Shown here: positions 55,921-64,000 of the stretch, one piece after another | Layout of the letters: the number at the start of each line of letters is the position of its first letter | How positions within the stretch are numbered: position 1 is the first letter of the stretch | DNA from: Salipaludibacillus sp. LMS25 | GTDB lineage: Bacteria; Bacillota; Bacilli; Bacillales; Salisediminibacteriaceae | NCBI RefSeq assembly: GCF_024362805.1 | Contig: NZ_CP093299.1 | Coordinates: forward strand, 2,388,001-2,452,000 | DNA: 64,000 nucleotides | Direction of reading: 5' to 3' | Translations under genes and position numbers: made by a program | Notes under the pieces: generated by a model | Databases searched by the model: none | What the model was told of the DNA's origin: nothing | What the model saw: only the letters and a program-made list of their open reading frames with translations

Positions 55921-56112
55921 ATGTCTAAATATTTACAAGAAGCTATTAAGAAAAGAAAAGAGTTTATTATTACGCGTTTAGTGCAATTACATGCCGATGA
56001 GGATAGTCACCCAGATACACATGATTTAAATCGCTTAACTTTAACTGAATTAGAGGATAAATACGCCTATATAACGAGACGTAAGGAAGATACAGAAGAA
56101 AACCCACACTAA
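55921..56112 (+). CDS. FbpA-like small protein
   Basis: 63 residues from ATG 55921 (GGAAAGG ten bases upstream): LQEAIKKRKEFIITRLVQLH and DLNRLTLTELEDKYAYI. The pattern of a helical lysine-rich N-terminus followed by L-x-LTLxELExxY resembles the Fur-regulated basic protein FbpA family of Bacillus; identity is moderate. No Fur box is evident. It lies between the SAM riboswitch and the yrrT operon. Confidence 0.55.
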   Translation: MSKYLQEAIKKRKEFIITRLVQLHADEDSHPDTHDLNRLTLTELEDKYAYITRRKEDTEENPH

Positions 56113-56138
56113 ATTAAGTAGCCATAAGTATATCCCTG

Positions 56139-56190
56139 CTCGTTGCGCGTAATAATGGCATATTAGCCTTATTACGCGAGTTCTTTTAAC
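56139..56190 (+). terminator. Rho-independent terminator
   Basis: CGCGTAATAATGG pairs with CCTTATTACGCG around CATATTAG, followed by AGTTCTTTT. Separates the FbpA-like gene from yrrT. Confidence 0.7.
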
Positions 56191-56384
56191 TTTACGAAAA
56201 ACCAATTTACATCTATTTAGTGTTCCCATTTTAAAGCGCCCTTTATCTCTCCAAATAACCCTTCTTAAACAATCATCCCTTCTCATAAGCTAAATACTTC
56301 ACTTTTCACAGATTATCACATATAATAAAAATAATCCTCACTAATCAGGTAGGTATTATATGAAATTGGAAAGAAGTGATCGCT

Positions 56385-57020
56385 ATGGGAAGAGAATTTG
56401 TAGAGTTATTTAACCGCTGGGCGGATAATTATGATAAAACAGTACAAGGAGTAGAAGAAGAGTATCGTGCTGTGTTTGAAGGCTATGATGCGATTTTGCA
56501 GGAAGTGGCGCATCGATCTTCTGGTAATGTTTTGGAATTTGGTGCAGGTACGGGAAACCTTTCCTCTCTCTTATTACACAAAGCGGATAAGTACATGGGC
56601 GTGGAACCGTCAGAAAAAATGAGAAAAATCTCCGAAGAAAAGTTAGCAATGGCCTTGTATGATGGGGATTTCCTCTCTTTTTCAAAGCCATCTTGGCCGA
56701 TTCATACGATCGTGTCTACTTATGCATTTCATCACCTGACAGATAAAGAAAAAGCACAGGCAGCGGCGGCCTATAGTCAGTTATTATCTGAAGGGGGGAA
56801 AGTTGTGTTTGCTGATACAATTTTCATAAATGACGATGCGAAACATGATATGATTAAAAAGGCAGAATCCGTGAATTATTTGAACTTGGCGCAAGACTTA
56901 CAAACGGAATATTATACGACACTACCTATTTTGCAAACGTTATTTGAAACAGAAGGCTTCACTGTAGACTTTAAAAAAATGAACAGCTTTGTTTGGATTA
57001 TGGAAGCAGTGAAATCATAA
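56385..57020 (+). CDS. yrrT: SAM-dependent methyltransferase YrrT
   Basis: 211 residues from ATG 56385: MGREFVELFNRWADNYDKTV, motif I VLEFGAGTGNLSSLL, GVEPSEKM, and IVSTYAFHHLTD. The N-terminal GREF-WA-YD-V-EY pattern is that of B. subtilis YrrT, first gene of the methyl-cycle operon yrrT-mtnN-mccA-mccB. Here the next gene is luxS rather than mtnN. Its TAA stop lies in the first bases of an inverted repeat array. Its own promoter presumably lies in 56290-56360. Confidence 0.9.
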   Translation: MGREFVELFNRWADNYDKTVQGVEEEYRAVFEGYDAILQEVAHRSSGNVLEFGAGTGNLSSLLLHKADKYMGVEPSEKMRKISEEKLAMALYDGDFLSFSKPSWPIHTIVSTYAFHHLTDKEKAQAAAAYSQLLSEGGKVVFADTIFINDDAKHDMIKKAESVNYLNLAQDLQTEYYTTLPILQTLFETEGFTVDFKKMNSFVWIMEAVKS

Positions 57021-57486
57021 AACGAACCTTCAATCAGTGGGAGTAGTCGTTCTTCCCCACTGATTGGTAGTGGAGTCAATCAGGACATTATCGTCTGTTA
57101 TCTCCCGCCAGAATAGATTTGTTTCTCCTCTCTCTATTTTAAACCGGGAGTTTTACGGACGGTTATCTGTGATAAAACGAACCTTCAATCAGTGGGAGTA
57201 GTCGTTCTTCCCCACTGATTGGTAGTGGAGTCAATCAGGACATTATCGGCCGTTATCTCCCGCCAGAATAGATTTGTTTCTCCTCTCTCTATTTTGAACC
57301 GGGAGTTTTACGGACGGTTATCTGTGATAAAACGAACCTTCAATCAGTGGGAGTAGTCGTTCTTCCCCACTGATTGGTAGTTGAGTCAATCAGGACATTA
57401 TCGTCCGTTATCTCTCGCCAAAATAGATTTGTTTCTCCTCTCTCTATTTTGAACCGGGAGTTTTACGGACGGTTATCTGTGATAAA
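57017..57486 (-). repeat. Triple tandem array of family B repeats
   Basis: Three nearly identical family B copies on the minus strand (57017-57176, 57172-57331, 57327-57486), head to tail, each boundary sharing one ATAAA (TTTAT on the minus strand). They differ at only a few bases (for example CTGTTATCTCCCG versus CCGTTATCTCTCG). Inserted between yrrT and luxS in the operon: the first supplies the yrrT stop codon, the last lies directly before the luxS ribosome binding site AAGGGGG. Confidence 0.9.
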
Positions 57487-57499
57487 AGGGGGACTTATG

Positions 57500-57964
57500 A
57501 TGACTAAAAAGATGAATGTGGAAAGTTTTAACTTGGATCATACGAAGGTGAAAGCACCTTATGTACGATTGGCAGGAACGACCGAGGGAGCTAACGGGGA
57601 CAAAATCTATAAATATGATCTAAGATTTTGCCAACCTAATAAGGCGCATATGAAAATGCCAGCGCTCCATTCACTAGAGCATTTAATGGCAGAACTGTCC
57701 CGTAATCATCACGAGCATATTGTTGATATTAGTCCGATGGGATGCCAAACTGGCTTTTATTTAGCGATTATTAATGATGACAGTTACGAGAATGTTTTAA
57801 CATTACTCGAAAAAACGTTACATGATGTGTTAGCAGCGACAGAAGTACCAGCATGCAACGAGGTTCAGTGTGGCTGGGCAGCCTCCCATTCTTTAGAAGG
57901 GGCACAGGCGTTAGCGGAAGACATGCTAGCTGCAAAGCATGAATGGTCCCGGGTTTTTGCTTAA
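57500..57964 (+). CDS. luxS: S-ribosylhomocysteine lyase (AI-2 synthase)
   Basis: 154 residues: [20 protein letters not shown], the metal motif [16 protein letters not shown] with the catalytic Cys, and [20 protein letters not shown] 57500 is seven bases after AAGGGGG, which abuts the repeat array. LuxS cleaves S-ribosylhomocysteine to homocysteine and the AI-2 precursor; homocysteine then goes to MccA/MccB. It takes the place held by mtnN in the B. subtilis operon. Confidence 0.95.
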   Translation: MTKKMNVESFNLDHTKVKAPYVRLAGTTEGANGDKIYKYDLRFCQPNKAHMKMPALHSLEHLMAELSRNHHEHIVDISPMGCQTGFYLAIINDDSYENVLTLLEKTLHDVLAATEVPACNEVQCGWAASHSLEGAQALAEDMLAAKHEWSRVFA

Positions 57965-57992
57965 AGGGGCTATGTAAAGAAGAGGTGCAACG

Positions 57993-58910
57993 ATGACAAT
58001 TTACAGCGGTATTCATTCATTAATTGGTGAAACACCATTATTTAAAATCACACGCATCCCTTTACCGAATAATGTGAAGGTGTATGCAAAGCTTGAAGCT
58101 TTTAATCCGGGAGGTAGTGTAAAAGACCGCCTTGGACAGGAATTGATTCGCGATGCCATAAGCCAAGGGAAAATCACACCGAAAGGAACTGTCATTGAAC
58201 CGACGGCAGGAAATACAGGAATTGGGCTGGCATTGGCTGCGGTAGGGACAGAATTAACCGTCATATGTGTCGTCCCAGAAAAATTTAGTCAAGAGAAACA
58301 GCAGTTAATGAGAGCGCTAGGCGCTACCATTGTGAATACACCTACTAGAGAAGGAATGGCCGGTGCTATTGCAAAAACAAACGAGTTGCTCAGAGTAACG
58401 CCTAATTCATTTTCACCAGCCCAATTTGCCAATGAGGCTAACCCGCAAACGTATTACAAAACCCTCGGTCCAGAACTCATGGCGGACCTACAGGGAAATA
58501 TCGATGTTTTCGTAGCCGGCGCCGGAACTGGTGGTACCTTTATGGGAACAGCCAACTATTTAAAAGAACAGGACGCCTCCATAAAAACGGTCATTGTGGA
58601 ACCGGAAGGCTCGATATTAAATGGGGGTGAATCAGGTCCCCACCGTACAGAGGGAATTGGGATGGAATTCCTGCCTGATTTTATGGATCGATCTTTTTTT
58701 GATGACATTCATACGATTACAGATCACGAGGCCTTTCACATGGTTAGAGAATTGGCTCAGAAAGAAGGCTTGCTCGTTGGTAGTTCATCGGGAGCTGCTT
58801 TTGCAGGTATTTTACGCGAAGCGGAGAAAGCAAAGGAAGGGGCCACTCTTGTGACCGTTTTTCCCGACAGCAGTGAACGCTATTTAAGTACCGATATATA
58901 TGGAGGTTAG
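57993..58910 (+). CDS. mccA: Cystathionine beta-synthase type PLP enzyme MccA
   Basis: 305 residues: LIGETPLFKITRIPLPNNVK, the PLP lysine in NPGGSVKDRLG, EPTAGNTGIGLALAAVG, and GAGTGGTFMGTANYL phosphate loop. The operon position and length fit MccA (YrhA), which joins O-acetylserine or serine with homocysteine to cystathionine. Ends five bases before mccB. Confidence 0.92.
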   Translation: MTIYSGIHSLIGETPLFKITRIPLPNNVKVYAKLEAFNPGGSVKDRLGQELIRDAISQGKITPKGTVIEPTAGNTGIGLALAAVGTELTVICVVPEKFSQEKQQLMRALGATIVNTPTREGMAGAIAKTNELLRVTPNSFSPAQFANEANPQTYYKTLGPELMADLQGNIDVFVAGAGTGGTFMGTANYLKEQDASIKTVIVEPEGSILNGGESGPHRTEGIGMEFLPDFMDRSFFDDIHTITDHEAFHMVRELAQKEGLLVGSSSGAAFAGILREAEKAKEGATLVTVFPDSSERYLSTDIYGG

Positions 58911-58915
58911 CTAAT

Positions 58916-60052
58916 ATGAAAAAGAAAACACAATTAATTCATGGTGGAATTGTTGGAGATAAACATACAGGTGCTGTGTCAGTCCCCATTTATCAAGTGA
59001 GCACGTACAAACAAGATGGGGTTGGGAATTTTCAATATGAATATTCACGCACAGGGAACCCAACGCGTGAGGCATTAGAAAGTTTAATTGCTGATTTAGA
59101 ACAAGGACACGCGGGGTTTGCTTTCGGTTCAGGAATGGCAGCAATTTCTGCTGTAATCATGTTATTTGATAGTGGTGATCACATTATTTTTACAGATGAT
59201 GTTTACGGCGGCACGTACCGTCTTATGAGTAAGGTGATGACCCGATTCAATATAGACGTGACATTTGTGGATACGAGTAAGCCTGAAGCTATTACAGAAG
59301 CGATCAAAGAGAACACGAAGGCCATATTTGTTGAAACGCCTACCAATCCATTATTAAAGATTACTAACTTTACAGAAGTAAGCAGTATCGCTACCAAACA
59401 TAACTTGTTATTTATCGTGGATAATACATTTGCCACGCCTTACTGGCAAAATCCGATGGAACATGGAGCCCATATCGTCCTTCATAGCGCCACTAAATAT
59501 TTAGGCGGACACAGTGATGTGGTAGCAGGACTGGTGGTTGTTAACTCAACAGAGCTTGCTGAGAAATTACACTTTATTCAAAATTCTGTGGGTGGTATTC
59601 TAGGACCGCAAGATTCATGGCTATTAATGAGAGGGATCAAAACGCTTGGCTTACGGATGGAGCAAACAGAACAAACGACAGCAAAAATCGTTGAGTATCT
59701 CTCATCAAGAGATGATATTCACTCAATCTATTATCCTGGTTTAGAAAGTCATCCTGGCCACGATGTGCATAAAAGCCAATCAACTGGATTTGGCGGTATG
59801 GTATCATTTGATGTTGGTAGTGGCGAACGAGCAGAAAAAGTGTTGCGAGAAACGACCTTCTTTACCCTTGCAGAAAGCTTAGGAGCCGTGGAAAGCTTAA
59901 TCAGCCTTCCAGCTAAAATGACCCATGCCTCAATCCCACGGGAACGACGTCTTGAACTAGGTATTACAGATGGCCTTGTACGCATATCAGTAGGAATTGA
60001 GGATGCCGAAGATTTAATAGAAGACTTAAAACAAGCACTTGATCGAGAATAA
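58916..60052 (+). CDS. mccB: Cystathionine gamma-lyase / homocysteine gamma-lyase MccB
   Basis: 378 residues of the Cys/Met-metabolism PLP family: YSRTGNPTREALESLIADLE, FVETPTNPLLKITN, the PLP lysine in LHSATKYLGGHSDV, SVGGILGPQDSWLLMRGIKT and VRISVGIEDAEDLIEDL. Completes reverse transsulfuration from homocysteine to cysteine. Last gene of the yrrT-luxS-mccA-mccB operon. Confidence 0.92.
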   Translation: MKKKTQLIHGGIVGDKHTGAVSVPIYQVSTYKQDGVGNFQYEYSRTGNPTREALESLIADLEQGHAGFAFGSGMAAISAVIMLFDSGDHIIFTDDVYGGTYRLMSKVMTRFNIDVTFVDTSKPEAITEAIKENTKAIFVETPTNPLLKITNFTEVSSIATKHNLLFIVDNTFATPYWQNPMEHGAHIVLHSATKYLGGHSDVVAGLVVVNSTELAEKLHFIQNSVGGILGPQDSWLLMRGIKTLGLRMEQTEQTTAKIVEYLSSRDDIHSIYYPGLESHPGHDVHKSQSTGFGGMVSFDVGSGERAEKVLRETTFFTLAESLGAVESLISLPAKMTHASIPRERRLELGITDGLVRISVGIEDAEDLIEDLKQALDRE

Positions 60053-60109
60053 TCATTATGGGCCTCACGGTTAAAGGGACATAAGATGATGGCTTGTTAA
60101 TGGGAGATG

Positions 60110-60146
60110 TGAAAAGGGGTGGTCCCCATGAGGACCGCCCCTTTCA
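60110..60146. terminator. Bidirectional terminator
   Basis: GAAAAGGGGTGGTCC/GGACCGCCCCTTTC stem-loop between convergent mccB and the lipoprotein gene. Confidence 0.85.
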
Positions 60147-60881
60147 TTAATTAGCTTCTTTAATTACTTTTTCTGGGATCTCGATCGGATCAAGCTGATT
60201 CATATCTGAATAATCAACTGAAATGGTCATAAAGATCGAACTTAAGTCGTTGTCTGCTGTAATCTCATAATCGATACTTTCAATCGTAAATGTGTCTTTC
60301 GAGACAGTAATTGTGACGTCTAAATCTGTATCGCTTTCTAAATCGAATCCGGTTAACTCCACGGAGAATGGTTTTTCAAACGCTTTATATATTGCTTTAT
60401 TATAGCCTGTGAATGTATAGATATACGCTTTTTCTTCTTCAGTTTGCTCTGTTTCTTCAATAATGTCTTCGAGTATACCCGCCATTGCATTGTAATCAGA
60501 GTCAAAGTTAGTGAAGTCATCTATAGAATCACTCGTATTCTCCCAGCCTTCGTCATTCGTATTCATATAGGCTTCTTCGCCCACTTTATAATATTCCATT
60601 GTTTCCTCTGTATCATCTGCCGCACTGTAAATAGTACCATGACTATCCTGCGTTGTCTCAAACATGTCCACGGTAAAGCTGGCTTCAGAAGCTTGACTAC
60701 TGAATAATCCTGCTTCCAACTCAAATGTTAATACGAATTCGCCATGGTAGTTTTCCACGTCTTCCTTATTTGTAGATACACGTTCCATGACGTCTTCTTG
60801 TGATAAATTATTAGAACTTTCGGCGCAGCCTGTTGCTAACAATAATAATCCGGTAGTTACTAACACAAATGATGTTTTCAT
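60147..60881 (-). CDS. Lipoprotein, LolA/DUF6612-like
   Basis: 244 residues with lipobox LLATGC (Cys19), then a very acidic beta-rich domain: ESSNNLSQEDVMERVSTNKE, MEYYKVGEEAYMNTNDEGWE and FTIESIDYEITADND. The pattern (YxxxxxxYMNxxxxxW) resembles the DUF6612/LppX-like group of Bacillus lipoproteins. Outer face of the membrane; function unknown. ATG 60881 follows GGGGAGCGAG. The acidic composition fits an alkaliphilic or halophilic host. Confidence 0.75.
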   Translation of the reverse strand: MKTSFVLVTTGLLLLATGCAESSNNLSQEDVMERVSTNKEDVENYHGEFVLTFELEAGLFSSQASEASFTVDMFETTQDSHGTIYSAADDTEETMEYYKVGEEAYMNTNDEGWENTSDSIDDFTNFDSDYNAMAGILEDIIEETEQTEEEKAYIYTFTGYNKAIYKAFEKPFSVELTGFDLESDTDLDVTITVSKDTFTIESIDYEITADNDLSSIFMTISVDYSDMNQLDPIEIPEKVIKEAN

Positions 60882-60924
60882 CGCTCGCTCCCCTTGGACT
60901 TGTAATTATGCTTCTTCTTAGTAA

Positions 60925-62220
60925 CTCAACTTTCGCATCAATAAAAATCTAGTTCACTCAATTGGCTGTAGAGCTTGTAGCAGTTGAAGTATGGTCATTG
61001 ACAAGAAATATAGGCATGAAAAAACACCCCAACGTTTGGTATAGTTGATTTGTCGAGAATCACATAAGCATACAGAAGAGGTGCTTCCTATATGATAGCG
61101 AATAATGACCAAAACAAGCAACTGCCAAATGAACTAACAGCTACATTTAAAGAATTAAACATCTTAAAACATCTCAGAAAAGCCGGAATTACCAAGTCTT
61201 TTGGTTTTTCATGCGCCTACCTTTTTCAACTGATTTTTTGTTTGATCTTTGAAAATAAGAATTGGTTTCGAACGCTTGAAAGGAAAAAATCTAAGGATTT
61301 CCCAGCTAAGGATGCCGCCTACCGTTTCTTAAATCAGTCCACTTCTTCATGGAGACGCTTTTGATGTTTCTTAGTGCAGACGCGATTAGAAAAGTAACGA
61401 CACTTACGAGCCATGATCGTCCAAAAGTGTTGATATTAGATGACTCTTCGTATGATCGAAACCGGAGTAAATCGGTGGAATTACTCGCACGTTGTTTGGA
61501 TCACGCTTCCCAAAAAATCCGTTACTACAAAGGGTTTCGTATGCTTACACTGGGATGGTCTGACGGAGCAACGTTCATACCCGTGGACTTTTCTTTATTG
61601 AGTGCTAAAAAGAGTCAAATCAACGGAATATCAAAAAAGGTTGATAAACGTAGCTCTGGTTACAAGCGACGTCTTGAATCCCTTCAAAAAGCACCGGAAC
61701 AGATTCCAGATATGATCAATCGTGCAATGTGATGCCACTTACGTGTTGATGGATACATGGTTTACGCATCAGCCACTCATTAAGGACATTAAAGACCAAG
61801 GACTTGATGTGATTGGCATGGTGAAGGCCCTCAATCAACGCTATCTTGGCGATAATGAACGAGTGAGTTTGAAAGACCTTTATCGATTGGCAGCACCCGT
61901 AAAGGGAAAGAAAAGTCTTCTTCGTTCCATTCATACAACCCAAGCGAATGGCGTTGCAGTTAAAATCGTCTTCGTTCGCAATCGGAATAAAAAGAGCCAC
62001 TGGTTAGCCATTTTGAGTACGGACTGCACGTTAAGTGACCAAGAGATCATTCGTATTTATGGCATGCGGTGGGACATTGAAGTTTTCTTTAAAACAACAA
62101 AATCCTTGTTAAAACTCCAAAAAGCGTTTCAAAGTCACTCGTATGATTGGTTGATCAGCCATACGACAATCGTATTTTCCCGACAGTCGTTATTTACGGG
62201 CAGCACTGTGGAAGCCCACC
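60925..62220 (+). pseudogene. IS4-type transposase, degraded, right end missing
   Basis: Left inverted repeat CTCAACTTTCGCA (60925-60937). The transposase begins ATG 61092 (MIANNDQNKQLPNELTATFK), shifts frame near 61355 (LILDDSSYDRNRSKSVELLA) and near 61730 (YVLMDTWFTHQPLIKDIKDQ), and keeps the catalytic Y-R-E type block GMRWDIEVFFKTTKSLLKLQ. It is lost after about 62200 (HTTIVFSRQ). At least three breaks, so inactive. 62220-62477 shows no gene. Confidence 0.8.
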
Positions 62221-62477
62221 TATACTTGGTTAAGGAAAATTGAAGGAAAAGCCGTCCCTTAATCACGATCTTATCGTCGTAGCACACGCCTAATTGTAAA
62301 GTTTTTCCTAGTGGATGGAGCCACCTTTAGTTGGGTAGTTACTTTTTTGGCTCTTTTCAGAAACAACCCCAAGACTGAAAATTCCGACTTCATTTATGCA
62401 ACACTAGTGTAAAACTGTATATCCAAGAAAGTGGAATCAATTTAATTATAGGGTCGTTAAATTCTAACCCCAACTAA

Positions 62478-62520
62478 TAAAAAATGTAAGGTTACTTATT
62501 TTGAGCAACCTACCATTTTT
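62478..62520. terminator. Bidirectional terminator
   Basis: AAAAATGTAAGGTT/AACCTACCATTTTT hairpin eight bases past the stop of the minus-strand gene at 62528. Confidence 0.7.
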
Positions 62521-62527
62521 ATTAAAA

Positions 62528-62770
62528 TTATTTTCCCCTTCTATAATATAACCCCATATACAAGAAGCCTATGATTGCAAAAATTGAAGAAATCACCAAT
62601 GGAAATATACCTATGTCTAGTAACGCACTGCCAAATCTACCGTATTCAGTATTCCAAGGCACTTCATCATTAAAATAGATATGTGTATAAATTGAAGCTG
62701 AAATCATAGTTGAGCCAAATATCACAGAGCTTATCAATAAGAACTTCAGACCGTAATCTAGGTTATTCAT
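62528..62770 (-). CDS. Small membrane protein (80 aa)
   Basis: Two or three hydrophobic segments (LKFLLISSVIFGSTMISASI; SALLDIGIFPLVISSIFAII; GFLYMGLYY) and a short basic tail YRRGK. ATG 62770 is preceded by GAGGAGGA. Lies alone between two IS4 fragments with its own terminator, so it may be a cargo or immunity-type gene; family unknown. Confidence 0.6.
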   Translation of the reverse strand: MNNLDYGLKFLLISSVIFGSTMISASIYTHIYFNDEVPWNTEYGRFGSALLDIGIFPLVISSIFAIIGFLYMGLYYRRGK

Positions 62771-62855
62771 AGCTTCCTCCTCTAGTATAAATTTCGACTG
62801 ATATTAATAATATGTCTCTTTTTTGAAGAAAATGTCAATCTCTAATACTTAATAA

Positions 62856-63148
62856 CTCAACTTTCGCACTTTAAAAATTAATGAATTCTCTTTAAGTTGT
62901 AAGACTTAATAAGGCTAGAATATGTTCCTTGGGGACGCTAGGCGGTATGTTTTATGAGCTTTGTGATGAAATAACTGAACTCGATTGGGTTGTCGCACTT
63001 CAGCAATTAATCGAGCTTCTTGAAGATACCCTAAAAAAGAGTAATAAGAAAATGAAAAAACTTATTCAAAGTCAACTAGAACAATGGATCGCAGGCTTGC
63101 CCAACTATATCAAGGCATACCTGCCTATTTCAGTCTGCGAAAGTTGAG
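62856..63148 (+). mobile_element. Internally deleted IS4-type element (about 290 bp)
   Basis: Has both inverted repeats: CTCAACTTTCGCA (62856-62868) and TGCGAAAGTTGAG (63136-63148). Between them only the C-terminus of the transposase remains (TLGGMFYELCDEITELDWVV to YLPISVCES-stop). It matches the left end of the remnant at 60925, so both belong to one IS. 63149-63460 holds no gene. Confidence 0.8.
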
Positions 63149-63460
63149 CTAGTAAAGAAGAAGCAGTTTAATAAAAAGATAGTTTGCTATAAAGTATATC
63201 ATGAGTTAAGGATATGTCTCTTAATTATTTAAAGAAAAAGGGCCATTTTTAAGATTAAAATAAGAGTTATCTAAATAAATTTGTGTATATGACATAATGG
63301 GTTGAGGCAGGCGGTGGGTTGTAATTGAAGAGAACTCGATGAAGGTGGCTTTGCTCGTTCATCTTAATGTGGGGGAACACCATAATAGCTGTAGGAAAAG
63401 TGAAAGAGACAGGGCGTTCTTTTACCACTGTCTCGCTTCTCAATTCTCTCAAAAAACTTT

Positions 63461-64000
63461 TTAAGGACTTTCCGTCACGACACCACAAGCAATCCTAGCT
63501 CCAGCGTCACCTGTGTCTAGCGTTTCATCATCTGGCCCGCTTGTATGTGCCTCTGTTGACTCGTACCTATTAGGTATATGACCTAAATTGTCAGGATCTT
63601 CATGGATCATGACGGCAACCCCATCGTCTAATAATTGTTCTGGCGTGAACATGTCAAGCTGTACAGCCATATAAGCTGTTCCATCTTCATTAGCATATAA
63701 GGGTGGCATGTCACCAGCGTGGTCCCCGTGTACGTCGTCTTCGGGATTATAGTGACCAGTCGCAGATGAGAATGGGGCATCGTCATCATGTTCACATAAA
63801 GGGTCATCATGGAGATGAAAGCCGTGATAACCGGGCTCTATTCCTTCCACATGAGCTTCAACAATGACAGACTTTCCTTCATGAAAAAATAACACGTCGC
63901 CTATTTCTTCATTGTCTTCGTTTAGAAGTGTTGCTTCTGCCACACTGCCACTGGTAAATGGCGGTTCAGTCTCATTATTATTAACAATAACGTCATTATG
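63461..64000 (-). CDS. Cu/Zn superoxide dismutase-like protein (5' end outside window)
   Basis: The frame is open to the window edge, so the signal sequence and start are not seen; a GTG at 63943 is internal. Metal-site blocks: GYHGFHLHDDPLC, FSSATGHYNPEDDVHGDHAG, DMPPLYANEDG, VAVMIHEDPDNLG and GDAGARIACGVV, in the order of SodC/YojM. Very acidic surface (CEHDDDAPF). Probably an extracytoplasmic lipoprotein; some Bacillus members lack dismutase activity, but the visible histidines are complete here. Confidence 0.9.
   Translation of the reverse strand, partial: HNDVIVNNNETEPPFTSGSVAEATLLNEDNEEIGDVLFFHEGKSVIVEAHVEGIEPGYHGFHLHDDPLCEHDDDAPFSSATGHYNPEDDVHGDHAGDMPPLYANEDGTAYMAVQLDMFTPEQLLDDGVAVMIHEDPDNLGHIPNRYESTEAHTSGPDDETLDTGDAGARIACGVVTESP

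Noticed and set aside
57017..57486. Possible CRISPR-like array
   Set aside because: The repeat units are about 155 bp, directly adjacent, with no unique spacers and no cas genes.

Overview
The window looks like chromosome of a low-GC Gram-positive member of the Bacillaceae, probably an alkaliphilic or halophilic Bacillus relative (Salipaludibacillus or Evansella type; this is a guess from gene content). Reasons: AGGAGG-type ribosome binding sites throughout, TTG/GTG starts, CcpA-like cre sites, an S-box SAM riboswitch, and Bacillus-style loci (yrrT-luxS-mccAB, ywnA/ywnB-like pair, YezG/DUF600 immunity genes, LicR-type PRD regulator with a Lic-type PTS, LemA/DUF3137). No rRNA, tRNA or CRISPR array was seen.

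Layout. 0-1.8 kb: transposase remnant, two related tiny hydrophobic peptides, repeats. 1.8-5.7 kb (minus): sugar operon thuA - Gfo/Idh/MocA - sugar isomerase - Gfo/Idh/MocA. 6.4-20.7 kb: an alpha-glucan island with a GH13 lipoprotein amylase, a plus-strand operon (class III aminotransferase, Zn-dehydrogenase, HAD phosphatase, unusual GH13 maltosyltransferase-like protein) followed by a MATE exporter, two paralogous AraC regulators and a cytoplasmic neopullulanase. 21-35 kb: accessory mosaic of broken toxin genes with intact immunity genes, a K+/H+ antiporter, a small tyrosine recombinase, a redox-type Rrf2 regulator/oxidoreductase pair, small enzymes and decayed genes. 35.9-43.1 kb: DUF3137-LemA pair, Lic-type PTS with its regulator, membrane DsbA. 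44.3-55.3 kb: three ABC transporter loci (Ytr-like with GntR, NatAB-like, BcrAB-like with a LytTR fusion) and an ABC-F + AAC(3) antibiotic-resistance operon behind a multi-hairpin leader. 55.5-60 kb: SAM riboswitch and methyl-cycle/reverse-transsulfuration genes. 60-64 kb: lipoprotein, IS4-type remnants, Cu/Zn superoxide dismutase.

Most notable functional idea: the trio aminotransferase + Zn-dehydrogenase + phosphatase is the signature of azasugar (nojirimycin-type) biosynthesis, but here the phosphatase is of HAD type and the operon also carries a glucan-acting GH13 protein and sits by an exporter and amylases. I infer a variant pathway for a (possibly maltosylated) azasugar glycosidase inhibitor.

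Most notable structural feature: about 22 copies of two related intergenic repeat families (here called A and B, about 155-160 bp, two hairpins each, both bounded by TTTAT). They sit next to each other head to tail sharing one TTTAT, form a triple array inside the yrrT-luxS operon, give internal-deletion and hybrid forms, and supply stop codons to five neighbouring genes. They behave like non-autonomous mobile elements with a TTTAT target; no transposase for them is in the window.
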